A DNA stretch of 13,720 bases from a bacterium (GTDB lineage: Bacteria > Fidelibacterota > Marinisomatia > Marinisomatales > JAHJCW01): the NCBI GenBank assembly GCA_018812885.1, contig JAHJCW010000311.1:1-13720 (forward strand), written 5' to 3'. The notes below the pieces were generated by a model that saw nothing but the letters and a program-made list of their open reading frames with translations, was not told the origin of the DNA and searched no databases. Shown here one piece after another: positions 5,952 through 13,465 of this stretch; position 1 is the first letter of the stretch; every line of letters starts with the position of its first letter. The translations under genes and the position numbers were made by a program.

Positions 5952-7672
5952 TAAATATATCCATCAAGCATACTCATATAAAACTCATTAGCATTGTTAT
6001 TGTATCCACACTATTTGTAAGCTGTGTTTATTTCAATACATTCTACAATGCAAAACTATTTTTTTCTGAAGCGGAAAAATTGCGTGCAGAAAAAGAAGGG
6101 GAATTCCTTGGAAATACTGTAACTGAGAAATATAAAAAAGTAATTGAAAAATCAGATATCGTAATTAATAATTATCCTGATAGTAAATACTTAGATGACG
6201 CATTATATCTTAAAGGAAGATCGCATTTTTATCGAAGAGAATATGATTTAGCAGAAACTTCTTTTAAAACTCTTTTATCAACCAATTCCATAGATTATCA
6301 AATTTTATCGGAATATTGGTTGGCGTTGATTAAGTGGAAATCGGATAAACAGCAACCTGCTTTAGATGATTTAAATCAAATCATTTCTAAAACGAAAAAT
6401 AAGGAATTATTGGCGCAGATTTACCAATCGCAAGCTGAAATATTATTAGAATTGAACCAGGATCTGGAAGCGGTATCGGCTTTAGAAAAAGCCGCTGAAT
6501 TAACAAAAAATCGACAAGATAAAGGACAAATATATTATCGTTTAGCTGATTTGGCGTATGGTATCCAAAATTATGAGCGAGCAATAGATTATTATAAAAA
6601 TGTTATTAAATATTCATTTTCAAATGAACGGATAATGGAAGCAAATTTAAAAATTGTTCAAAGATACCGAGATTTGAATGATTTGAATAGAGCTTCAAAA
6701 GAAATACAGTCAATGCTTATTGACCCTGAATTTTCGACAATTCATGGTGATTTAGAACTAGAATTAGCAAAATTAAAATTAACTCAGAATGATAATAAAA
6801 CGGCTACTCAAATTTTAGATCATATTGTGATCAAATATCCCAACACTGAAACAGCTGCCGAAGCTTTTTATTTGCTTGGCGAACAATCTTTGTTGAAAAA
6901 TAGAGATTTTGTGAAAGCAGACTATTTTTACAAGCAAATTCAAAGAGAAGCCTCAAAATCAATATTCAATGATAATGGACAGAAAAGGATTAATGAGCTT
7001 AATAGGTATCAAAAATCAAAAGATTTTCTTAAAGAAATAGATAAGAAAACTAGCATATCGGATACTTTATCGGGTGTTGTCGATATACAAAATATTGACA
7101 CGGCAAAAGTTGTGCTTGAATTATATAATTTAGGTGAATTAGAGGCTTTTCATTTTAATCAAATTGATACATCAATAATTTATTTTAATCGCATAATAAA
7201 TGATTTCCCTGAATCGGATTTAGATGCAAAGGCGATTTATGCACTTAGCCATTTATTTGAACAACTTGGTGATTCTAATAAGTCCTCAAAATATCAGGAA
7301 TTAATAATTAATAATTATCCGGAATCGGAATATGCCGACCATATTCGCTTAAGCAATAGGTTTAAAGATTATGGTATAAGTGGATTTGCTCTACTTGCGA
7401 GTGCTGAAAATTTATATTCTGCTAACAGTGATTCAGCTCTCATTGAATACAAGAAAATTGCAGATTTATCAAATTCTGAAACAGCAAAAAGGGCATTGTT
7501 CTTTGTCGCTAATGAATATGACTACCAATTATTTGATCCTGATAGTGCATATAAGTATTATGAGCAGATTACTGTTAGATTTCCCGAGAGTGAGCAAGCT
7601 AAAATTGCAAAAGTTCGTCTAAAATATCTGAATTATAACAAAATCAAAGTATCCGGTTCAAAAACTAATTAA
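5948..7672 (+). CDS. Outer-membrane-type TPR lipoprotein, CxYFNTFYNA family
   Basis: 574 residues. The signal peptide ends in lipobox LFVSC with Cys at 26, so the mature protein starts CVYFNTFYNA, a lipoprotein start I associate with FCB-group bacteria. The rest is helical tetratricopeptide repeats. The first half has clear units, for example YYRLADLAYGIQNYERAIDY near 195-215. The second half repeats a half-motif of the form FPESDLDAKA, YPESEYAD and FPESEQAKIAKV, each closing a helix pair; this pattern is seen in BamD/YbgF-type proteins. It probably acts as a periplasmic scaffold at the outer membrane, but the partner is unknown. No ribosome binding site is obvious; a short overlapping ORF may provide coupling. 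The stop overlaps the pyrK ATG by one base. BamD itself is shorter (about 245 residues), so I do not call it that. Confidence 0.85.
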   Translation: MINISIKHTHIKLISIVIVSTLFVSCVYFNTFYNAKLFFSEAEKLRAEKEGEFLGNTVTEKYKKVIEKSDIVINNYPDSKYLDDALYLKGRSHFYRREYDLAETSFKTLLSTNSIDYQILSEYWLALIKWKSDKQQPALDDLNQIISKTKNKELLAQIYQSQAEILLELNQDLEAVSALEKAAELTKNRQDKGQIYYRLADLAYGIQNYERAIDYYKNVIKYSFSNERIMEANLKIVQRYRDLNDLNRASKEIQSMLIDPEFSTIHGDLELELAKLKLTQNDNKTATQILDHIVIKYPNTETAAEAFYLLGEQSLLKNRDFVKADYFYKQIQREASKSIFNDNGQKRINELNRYQKSKDFLKEIDKKTSISDTLSGVVDIQNIDTAKVVLELYNLGELEAFHFNQIDTSIIYFNRIINDFPESDLDAKAIYALSHLFEQLGDSNKSSKYQELIINNYPESEYADHIRLSNRFKDYGISGFALLASAENLYSANSDSALIEYKKIADLSNSETAKRALFFVANEYDYQLFDPDSAYKYYEQITVRFPESEQAKIAKVRLKYLNYNKIKVSGSKTN

Positions 7673-8439
7673 TGATAATTGATAAATCTGAGATAATTGA
7701 AAACACACAAATTGCCAAAGATATTTGGCGAATGGTTTTCAAGTCAGCAGAAATTGCTGATAGATACTTGGGAGCCGGACAATTTGTAGCGGTATTAGCC
7801 AACGATGATTGGGAACACCCAATCCGACGTCCAATGAGCATCGCAAATGTTACAGATGACAGAATATCAATTATTTATAAAGTATTTGGCTTCGTAACAG
7901 AAGCATTGACTAATCTAAAATCGGAAGACTATGTTAATGTATTAGGACCGATTGGTAATACTTTTAACGTCAAATATGAAACATTTTATCCGATTTTAAT
8001 CGGCGGTGGAATCGGATTGTCGCCCATCTTAAATCTATCAAAATGTTTAGTATATAAAGGTATCGACTTTACAATGATTATTGGAGCAAAAACTTCAACT
8101 GAACATTTTTTAGAGCATAACCCTAATGAAAATTTATTTTTAAGTACTGATGATGGAACACTAGGAATTAAAGGTACGGTCATTGAAGGATTAAATATTG
8201 TGCTTAAGGATATTAGGAATCCTAAAATCTTTGCCTGTGGACCTGAACCAATGTTACATTCTATACAAAAGATGTTAGAAGAAAAAAGTATTCCTGCACA
8301 ATTTTCTGTAGAAAGTTATATGGCTTGTGGGGTAGGTATCTGCCAAGGTTGTGCAATGCATAAAAAACAAAATGATGGATATTTTTTAGTATGTAAAGAT
8401 GGTCCTGTATTTGAAGCTAATGAGGTGAGATTTGACTGA
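7672..8439 (+). CDS. pyrK: Dihydroorotate dehydrogenase electron-transfer subunit
   Basis: FAD and [2Fe-2S] subunit that passes electrons from the type 1B dihydroorotate dehydrogenase PyrD to NAD+. Order of domains in 255 residues: FAD-binding barrel with RRPMS at 52-56 and VFGFVTEAL; nucleotide-binding half with GGGIG at 111-115 and ACGPEPML near 188-195; C-terminal iron-sulfur cluster with C219, C224, C227 and C241 in spacing x4, x2, x13. All four Cys are present, so it should be functional. The start ATG shares its A with the TAA of the preceding TPR gene, and the end overlaps pyrD by 8 bases. Pairing with pyrD next door settles the identity over other ferredoxin-reductase-like proteins. 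Confidence 0.96.
   Translation: MIIDKSEIIENTQIAKDIWRMVFKSAEIADRYLGAGQFVAVLANDDWEHPIRRPMSIANVTDDRISIIYKVFGFVTEALTNLKSEDYVNVLGPIGNTFNVKYETFYPILIGGGIGLSPILNLSKCLVYKGIDFTMIIGAKTSTEHFLEHNPNENLFLSTDDGTLGIKGTVIEGLNIVLKDIRNPKIFACGPEPMLHSIQKMLEEKSIPAQFSVESYMACGVGICQGCAMHKKQNDGYFLVCKDGPVFEANEVRFD
8422..8428 (+). promoter_or_regulatory. Ribosome binding site supporting the TTG start of pyrD
   Basis: GAGGTGA lies inside the end of pyrK, with GAGG six bases before the TTG at 8432. It is one of the strongest Shine-Dalgarno matches in the window and justifies the rare TTG start, which gives the expected N terminus MTDLTCKIG. Confidence 0.65.
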
Positions 8440-9352
8440 TCTAACTTGCAAGATTGGATCTATAGAGTTTAAGAATCCTATTTTTACTGCTTCAGGCACA
8501 TTTGGCTATGGAAATGATTTACCTGAGTTTGTAGATGTAAGCAAGTTAGGAGCCATTGTAACAAAATCAATTACCTATGAACCAAGAATTGGAAATCCAC
8601 CACCAAGGATTGTTGAAACTCCATCCGGTATGTTAAACTCAATTGGTTTAGCAAATATTGGTGTTAAAAGATTTATTAAAGATATTATACCGATTTATAA
8701 AAATTTCGATACAAAAATCATAGTAAATATTGCTAGCTCTACTAATAATGAATATGTTAAGGTATTAAAAGAAATAGAATCAATATCTTCTGATATTATA
8801 GGATATGAAATAAATATATCATGTCCAAATGTTGAACATGGCGGAATGGAATTAGGTGTTGATGCAGAATTGTCAAGTAACCTTATCACTGAACTTCGGA
8901 AGCATACCGAAAAATTGCTAATTGTTAAATTAACTCCAAATGTTACCGATATAACAAAAATTGCTAAAGCAGTGGAGTCTGCCGGTGCCGATGCAATATC
9001 AGCAATTAATACAATTGTTGGTATGGGTATTGATATAAAAACACATAAACCTGCCATATACAAGACTTATGCTGGGTTATCCGGACCGGCAATTAAGCCA
9101 ATTGCCCTCGCCATGGTCCATAAAATTTCAAAGGCGGTTTCAATACCGATTATTGGAATCGGAGGCATCGTCAATTTCGAAAATGTAGTAGAATTTTTAC
9201 TCGCCGGAGCAACAGCAGTTCAAATCGGTACGGCAAATCTTAGAAATCCAAATGCAGGAATGATAATCGTTGATGAATTGAATAATTATCTCGATGATAG
9301 TAGAATAATGCATTACTCTGAATTAATCGGAAAATTAAAGTTATATGAATAA
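8432..9352 (+). CDS. pyrD: Dihydroorotate dehydrogenase, class 1B catalytic subunit
   Basis: FMN enzyme of the cytosol that oxidises dihydroorotate to orotate, the fourth step of UMP synthesis; with PyrK it forms the NAD-linked heterotetramer. A beta/alpha barrel of 306 residues, normal for the class. Visible marks: NPIFTASGTFGYG at 15-27, LGAIVTKSIT, NPPPRIVETPSGMLNSIGL, EINISCPNVEHGG with catalytic base C131 (Cys marks class 1, Ser marks class 2), IVKLTPNVTDI, GADAISAINT, YAGLSGPAIKP, and the FMN phosphate loops IPIIGIGGI and GATAVQIGTA. TTG is used as start, supported by the GAGGTGA site. It overlaps pyrK at its beginning and rlpA by 8 bases at its end. No other pyr gene is visible. Confidence 0.97.
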   Translation: MTDLTCKIGSIEFKNPIFTASGTFGYGNDLPEFVDVSKLGAIVTKSITYEPRIGNPPPRIVETPSGMLNSIGLANIGVKRFIKDIIPIYKNFDTKIIVNIASSTNNEYVKVLKEIESISSDIIGYEINISCPNVEHGGMELGVDAELSSNLITELRKHTEKLLIVKLTPNVTDITKIAKAVESAGADAISAINTIVGMGIDIKTHKPAIYKTYAGLSGPAIKPIALAMVHKISKAVSIPIIGIGGIVNFENVVEFLLAGATAVQIGTANLRNPNAGMIIVDELNNYLDDSRIMHYSELIGKLKLYE

Positions 9353-9800
9353 TAGAAAAGTATTATTTAGATTATTTAGTTCCCTTGTAATTATTTGCCT
9401 TTGTTTAATTAGCTGTGCAAGCAGCAATAAAATTGTCTACTCTGATAATGATATAAAACAAAAAGAACCCGAAGCTGTGGGAGATATTCAATATGGCCTA
9501 AGTTCTTATTATGCGGAAAAATTTCATGGTCGGAGGACTGCTAATGGTGAGATCTATGATATGTATGGAATCTCTGGTGCTCACCAAACATTACCTTTAA
9601 ATTCAATTGTAAAAGTAACGAATCTTGAAAATAATAGGGAATTAGTAATCAGAGTAAATGATCGCGGTCCCTTTTTAAAAGAAAGGGTTTTCGATTGTTC
9701 TTATGGAGCTGCTGTGAAGTTAGGGTTTATTAGCAAAGGGACAGCGATAGTCAAAGTTGAAGTCCTTGAAATTGGCGATAACTTATATAAAAAAGAGTGA
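9345..9800 (+). CDS. rlpA: RlpA-like septal-ring lytic transglycosylase lipoprotein
   Basis: 151 residues. A lipoprotein signal peptide ends in LISC with Cys at 24. A short linker is followed by a double-psi beta-barrel: GLSSYYAEKFHGRRTANGE at 51-69, MYGISGAHQTLPLNSIVKV at about 73-91, VIRVNDRGPF at 101-110 with D106 as the expected catalytic Asp, and VFDCSYGAAVKLG. H80 is also conserved. Some family members cleave glycan strands lacking stem peptides at the division site. The C-terminal SPOR domain found in E. coli RlpA is absent; the protein stops just after the barrel, so septal targeting by SPOR is not available. VFDCS has Cys where relatives commonly have Leu. The ATG overlaps the end of pyrD by 8 bases. 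Confidence 0.93.
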   Translation: MNNRKVLFRLFSSLVIICLCLISCASSNKIVYSDNDIKQKEPEAVGDIQYGLSSYYAEKFHGRRTANGEIYDMYGISGAHQTLPLNSIVKVTNLENNRELVIRVNDRGPFLKERVFDCSYGAAVKLGFISKGTAIVKVEVLEIGDNLYKKE

Positions 9801-9806
9801 ATTACT

Positions 9807-10721
9807 ATGATTGTACGAAAAATATTATTGGTGGTTAATCCGACAGGCGGAGTAAGAAACGGGTTAGAAATATTGAAAAATGTTAAACCGATATTTGAAG
9901 CGGGCGGTATCGAGCTTGAAATAATCGAAACAAAATATGCAGGTCATGCAAAAGATATCGCCAGGGCGATGGATATAGAAAAGTTTGAATCACTTTGTTT
10001 AGTTGGTGGTGATGGTACCATGCATGAGGCAATAAATGGTATGTATACTCGGAAAGATAATAAACGAATCCCGATCGGTTTAATTCCGGCAGGAACAGGA
10101 AATTCATTAATGCACGATTTTAATTGTCTTGATCCAACAGTTGCAGCAAAATGGATTATTAAAGGATATTCTAAGAAAATTGATTTAGCTGAAATCAAAA
10201 TGGAGCATAAAATTGTTTATGCATTTAATATTATTGGGTGGGGCATGATTACTGATATCAACTTACGAGCTGATGGGGTACGGTGGATGGGAGAGAACCG
10301 TTATACCTATTCCGCATTGATGGAGATAATGAGTCATAAACTTAGACATGCCAAGTTATCGTTCAACGATATAATTTATGATGAAAAATTCATATTCATT
10401 TTAGGCAGTATGACCCAATTTACCGGAAGCGCCATGAAAATGGCGCCAAAAGCAAAACTCGACGATGGATTAATTGATATTTTAATCGTAAGAGATGCTA
10501 CAAGGAAACAAATGCTCAATCTATTTCCAAAGATATTTACTGGCGATCATATCAATTATGATATACTTGAGTATCATCAGGTTGATGGCTATTCAATAGT
10601 ACCCGATAAACATGATCCACTAAATTGTGATGGTGAGACAATCGGCAGCACTCCAATTAAAGTAAAAGTATTGAGAGAGTCATTGGAAGTATATACCAGT
10701 AAAGAAATAGCGAACAGTTAG
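9807..10721 (+). CDS. Diacylglycerol-kinase / sphingosine-kinase family lipid kinase
   Basis: 304-residue soluble lipid kinase of the DAGK catalytic superfamily. Marks: VVNPTGGVRNG at 9-19, the nucleotide loop LVGGDGTMHEAINGM at 65-79 with GGDGT, and PIGLIPAGTGNSLMHDF at 89-105. The C-terminal lobe has the usual DDGLIDILIV and the closing NCDGE. These show ATP-dependent phosphorylation of a lipid hydroxyl. Placed between rlpA and cdsA, it most likely makes phosphatidate from diacylglycerol, recycling it for the CdsA reaction. GTGNS, rather than GTANDF as in DgkB, leans toward the LCB5/YegS side of the family, so a sphingoid base or other lipid cannot be excluded. The start is 6 bases after the rlpA stop. 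It lacks transmembrane segments, unlike E. coli DgkA. Confidence 0.88.
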   Translation: MIVRKILLVVNPTGGVRNGLEILKNVKPIFEAGGIELEIIETKYAGHAKDIARAMDIEKFESLCLVGGDGTMHEAINGMYTRKDNKRIPIGLIPAGTGNSLMHDFNCLDPTVAAKWIIKGYSKKIDLAEIKMEHKIVYAFNIIGWGMITDINLRADGVRWMGENRYTYSALMEIMSHKLRHAKLSFNDIIYDEKFIFILGSMTQFTGSAMKMAPKAKLDDGLIDILIVRDATRKQMLNLFPKIFTGDHINYDILEYHQVDGYSIVPDKHDPLNCDGETIGSTPIKVKVLRESLEVYTSKEIANS

Positions 10722-10796
10722 ATTAGGATTCATAATTGCGTTGAAACCAATCTATAAGAATCTGTACCTTACACAATAAAATAAATAAACTAAATC

Positions 10797-11612
10797 GTGT
10801 CAATAAAAGCAAATCGATCAATAGTAAGCACTTTAGGAATTCCGGGAATACTCTTTTTTATATGGATTGGAGAAATTTGGTTCACATTCTTTATTTTAGC
10901 AGTTATGTTGCTATCGTTATTTGAATACTATCAATTAGCTAAATTGAAAAAAGCTCATCCCATTATTTGGATTGGTTTATTTGCATCCATAATTATAGCT
11001 TATTTTTATTATTATCAACCACAGCTTGAGTTATATATCATTTATTCAATTATTATTGGATTTATGATGCTTACTTTATTCATAGAATTGTTCAAGAACA
11101 AACCAAATCCAACTGAAAATTATAATATTACAGTCGGCGGGATTTTATATATTCCGTTATTAGTCGGCAGTTTAATCGCTATTCGTAAATTTGATTTTGA
11201 CAATTCAACTAATTTCACTTTTGCACTTTTTATCAGTGTGTGGATATGTGATTCAGCTGCCTATATAGCAGGTAAAAAATTGGGTAAAAAGAAGATTTAC
11301 TCGAGAGTTAGTCCAAATAAAACCGTTGTCGGAAGCATTGCAGGATTGATTAGTGCCTTTGCAACTTATCTATTATTCAATGAAATTGGATTTATTCATT
11401 TTGACTTAAATGTGACTCAAATTATTATTTTATCGGTGATAACAGGAATATTTGGACAGACCGGTGATTTTGTTGAATCGCTATTTAAGCGTGATGCTAA
11501 AGTAAAAGATTCCGGAACACTATTATTAGGGCATGGAGGGGTATTGGATAGATTTGATTCTCTCATAATTGCAAGTCCACTTGTATATATTTTTCTAAAT
11601 TTTTATTATTAA
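10797..11612 (+). CDS. cdsA: Phosphatidate cytidylyltransferase (CDP-diglyceride synthase)
   Basis: Integral membrane enzyme that makes CDP-diacylglycerol from phosphatidate and CTP. 271 residues with about seven or eight hydrophobic segments, then the family region: SPNKTVVGSIAG at 172-183, IFGQTGDFVESLFKR at about 218-232, and KDSG plus GHGGVLDRFDS at 237-255. The family signature S-x-F-K-R-x4-K-D-x-G...HGG-x-x-D-R-x-D is complete except that L244 stands where Pro, Gly or Ser is usual. Start is GTG: an in-frame TAA lies two codons upstream and the next Met is near residue 37, so GTG is the only sensible start; no clear Shine-Dalgarno is seen. The 75-base gap before it holds nothing stronger than a weak promoter-like pair (ATTG 10735-10738, TCTG 10761-10764, 26 apart). 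Confidence 0.95.
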   Translation: MSIKANRSIVSTLGIPGILFFIWIGEIWFTFFILAVMLLSLFEYYQLAKLKKAHPIIWIGLFASIIIAYFYYYQPQLELYIIYSIIIGFMMLTLFIELFKNKPNPTENYNITVGGILYIPLLVGSLIAIRKFDFDNSTNFTFALFISVWICDSAAYIAGKKLGKKKIYSRVSPNKTVVGSIAGLISAFATYLLFNEIGFIHFDLNVTQIIILSVITGIFGQTGDFVESLFKRDAKVKDSGTLLLGHGGVLDRFDSLIIASPLVYIFLNFYY

Positions 11613-11624
11613 TTAAGGTAAGTA

Positions 11625-13439
11625 ATGGAATTAAAATCAATTCTGGCTACGGATTGCGGTAGTACCACAACGAAAGCTATTTTAATTGAAAAGTCTGGTT
11701 CAGAATATCGTTTAAAATTTAGGGGAGAAGCACCGACTACTGTTGAAGCGCCATTTGAAGATGTTACAAAAGGTGTTCTTAATGCCGTAATGGAAGTTGA
11801 AGAATTGTCCGGTCGCAAATTATTGGATGGTGAAAACATAATTACTCCGCAAAAAGGTGATGTTGGTGTGGATATTTATGTTTCGACAAGTTCTGCGGGT
11901 GGTGGACTCCAAATGATGGTCGCTGGTGTTGTAAAATCTATGACAGGAGAAAGTGCTGAACGTGCTGCTCTTGGAGCAGGATCGATTGTAATGGATGTTA
12001 TGGCTTCCAATGATGGTCGCAAGCCGCATGAAAAAATATCTCGAATTCGTCAATTACGACCCGATATGATTCTTTTGTCAGGGGGCATTTATGGTGGCAC
12101 TGTTTCACATGTTGTTGAATTGTCCGAAATGATTGCAGCTGCTAATCCACGACCACGGTTAGGTACGGGATATAAACTACCGGTGATTTTCGCAGGAAAT
12201 AACCAAGCACAAGAAAATATTAAAAAATCCTTAGGTGAGATTACAGATTTAACAATTGTTGAAAATATTCGACCTGTTCTTGAAGTTGAAAATCTTGGTC
12301 CGTCAAGAGATAAAATCCATGATTTATTTATGGAACATGTAATGGCTCAAGCGCCTGGTTATAAGAAATTAATGGGGTGGACGGATGCTCCGATTATGCC
12401 TACACCCGGTGCAGTCGGATCATTAATTGAAATGATAGCTCGTGAAGATAATATTACAGTTGTTGGTGTTGATATTGGCGGTGCAACAACCGATATATTC
12501 TCGGTTTTTCAAGGAGTGTTTAATAGAACTGTAAGTGCAAACTTGGGTATGAGTTATTCGATTTGCAATGTGTTAGCCGAGGCAGGTATGGATAACGTTT
12601 TACGTTGGGTACCAATGCATATTGATCGTGATGAATTAAATAATCGTATTGGTAACAAAATGATTCGCCCCACAACAGTACCTCAATCTTTGCAGGAATT
12701 GATAATCGAACAAGCCATTGCTCGAGAAGCATTAAGATTGTCATTCATTCAACATAAGGAATTTGCAGTTGCCTTAAAAGGTGTACAGACCGAAAGAACA
12801 ATTTCGGATGCTTTTGATCAATCTGAATCCGGTGCAACTTTGGTAAATATGATGGAATTGGATTTATTGGTAGGTTCAGGTGGAGTATTATCGCACGCAC
12901 CGCGGCGAGTGCAAGCAGCGCGTATGTTAGTCGATGCTTTCATGCCAATAGGTATTACTCAATTAGCAGTAGATTCAATATTCATGATGCCTCAGTTAGG
13001 CGTTTTAGCAAATATTGATAAAAAAGATTTGAAAGATAACGCTCGCAAAGCAGCTGTAGAAGTGTTTAAAAAGGATTGTTTAATACGCCTAGGCACTTGC
13101 ATTGCTCCGGTTGGTAAATCAAAACTCGGTAAAACAATTTTAACTTTAGAATTGACTCTACCTGATGGAAACGCAATCAAACATGAATTGAAAACCGGTG
13201 AATTGATTAAAATTGATGCTCCCTATGAACCAATGGAAGCAAAATTAACACCGTCAAGAAATATGGATATTGGCGCAGGCAAAGGCGAAATTATTAATAC
13301 AAAAATATACGGTGGACACGTTGGTATTTTATTAGATGGAAGAGGTCGCCCATTAGAGCTGCCTGAGACTGATAGCGAACGAATTGCCAAACTTCAGGAA
13401 TGGTCCAAAGTAGTAAATGAGTATCCAGAATTTTCATAA
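11625..13439 (+). CDS. GlmL/MutL-type ASKHA ATPase with extended C terminus
   Basis: 604 residues of the MutL (GlmL) family, named for the accessory protein beside glutamate mutase in clostridia and related to reactivating chaperones of B12 enzymes. ATPase motifs: TDCGSTTTKAIL at 9-20 (phosphate 1), VDIGGATTDIFSV at 282-294 (phosphate 2), LVGSGGVLSHAP near 415-426 (adenosine). The blocks STSSAGGGLQMMVAG and LLSGGIYGGTV are also GlmL-like. Beyond about residue 488 there is a further beta-rich region, with RLGTCIAPVGKSKLGK and GGHVGILLDGRGRPLELP, making it longer than the roughly 460-residue clostridial GlmL. AAGG at 11615-11618 is the ribosome binding site; the gene follows cdsA by 12 bases. 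No mutase subunit (glmS, glmE) is in the window, so the client is unknown. Family confidence is high, physiological role low. Confidence 0.85.
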   Translation: MELKSILATDCGSTTTKAILIEKSGSEYRLKFRGEAPTTVEAPFEDVTKGVLNAVMEVEELSGRKLLDGENIITPQKGDVGVDIYVSTSSAGGGLQMMVAGVVKSMTGESAERAALGAGSIVMDVMASNDGRKPHEKISRIRQLRPDMILLSGGIYGGTVSHVVELSEMIAAANPRPRLGTGYKLPVIFAGNNQAQENIKKSLGEITDLTIVENIRPVLEVENLGPSRDKIHDLFMEHVMAQAPGYKKLMGWTDAPIMPTPGAVGSLIEMIAREDNITVVGVDIGGATTDIFSVFQGVFNRTVSANLGMSYSICNVLAEAGMDNVLRWVPMHIDRDELNNRIGNKMIRPTTVPQSLQELIIEQAIAREALRLSFIQHKEFAVALKGVQTERTISDAFDQSESGATLVNMMELDLLVGSGGVLSHAPRRVQAARMLVDAFMPIGITQLAVDSIFMMPQLGVLANIDKKDLKDNARKAAVEVFKKDCLIRLGTCIAPVGKSKLGKTILTLELTLPDGNAIKHELKTGELIKIDAPYEPMEAKLTPSRNMDIGAGKGEIINTKIYGGHVGILLDGRGRPLELPETDSERIAKLQEWSKVVNEYPEFS

Positions 13440-13465
13440 TTAAAGAATTGCATTAAGGAATATAA

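Noticed and set aside
7380..7622. Plus-strand 80-residue ORF inside the TPR lipoprotein gene
   Set aside because: It is a different frame within an intact gene, with a low-complexity hydrophobic translation and no ribosome binding site.
5948..7672. BamD as the identity of the TPR lipoprotein
   Set aside because: At 574 residues it is more than twice the BamD length and has a different N-terminal pattern; only general TPR architecture is shared.
8695..9063. Minus-strand 122-residue ORF within pyrD
   Set aside because: It lies wholly inside a clear dihydroorotate dehydrogenase gene; same-length shadows occur opposite other genes here.
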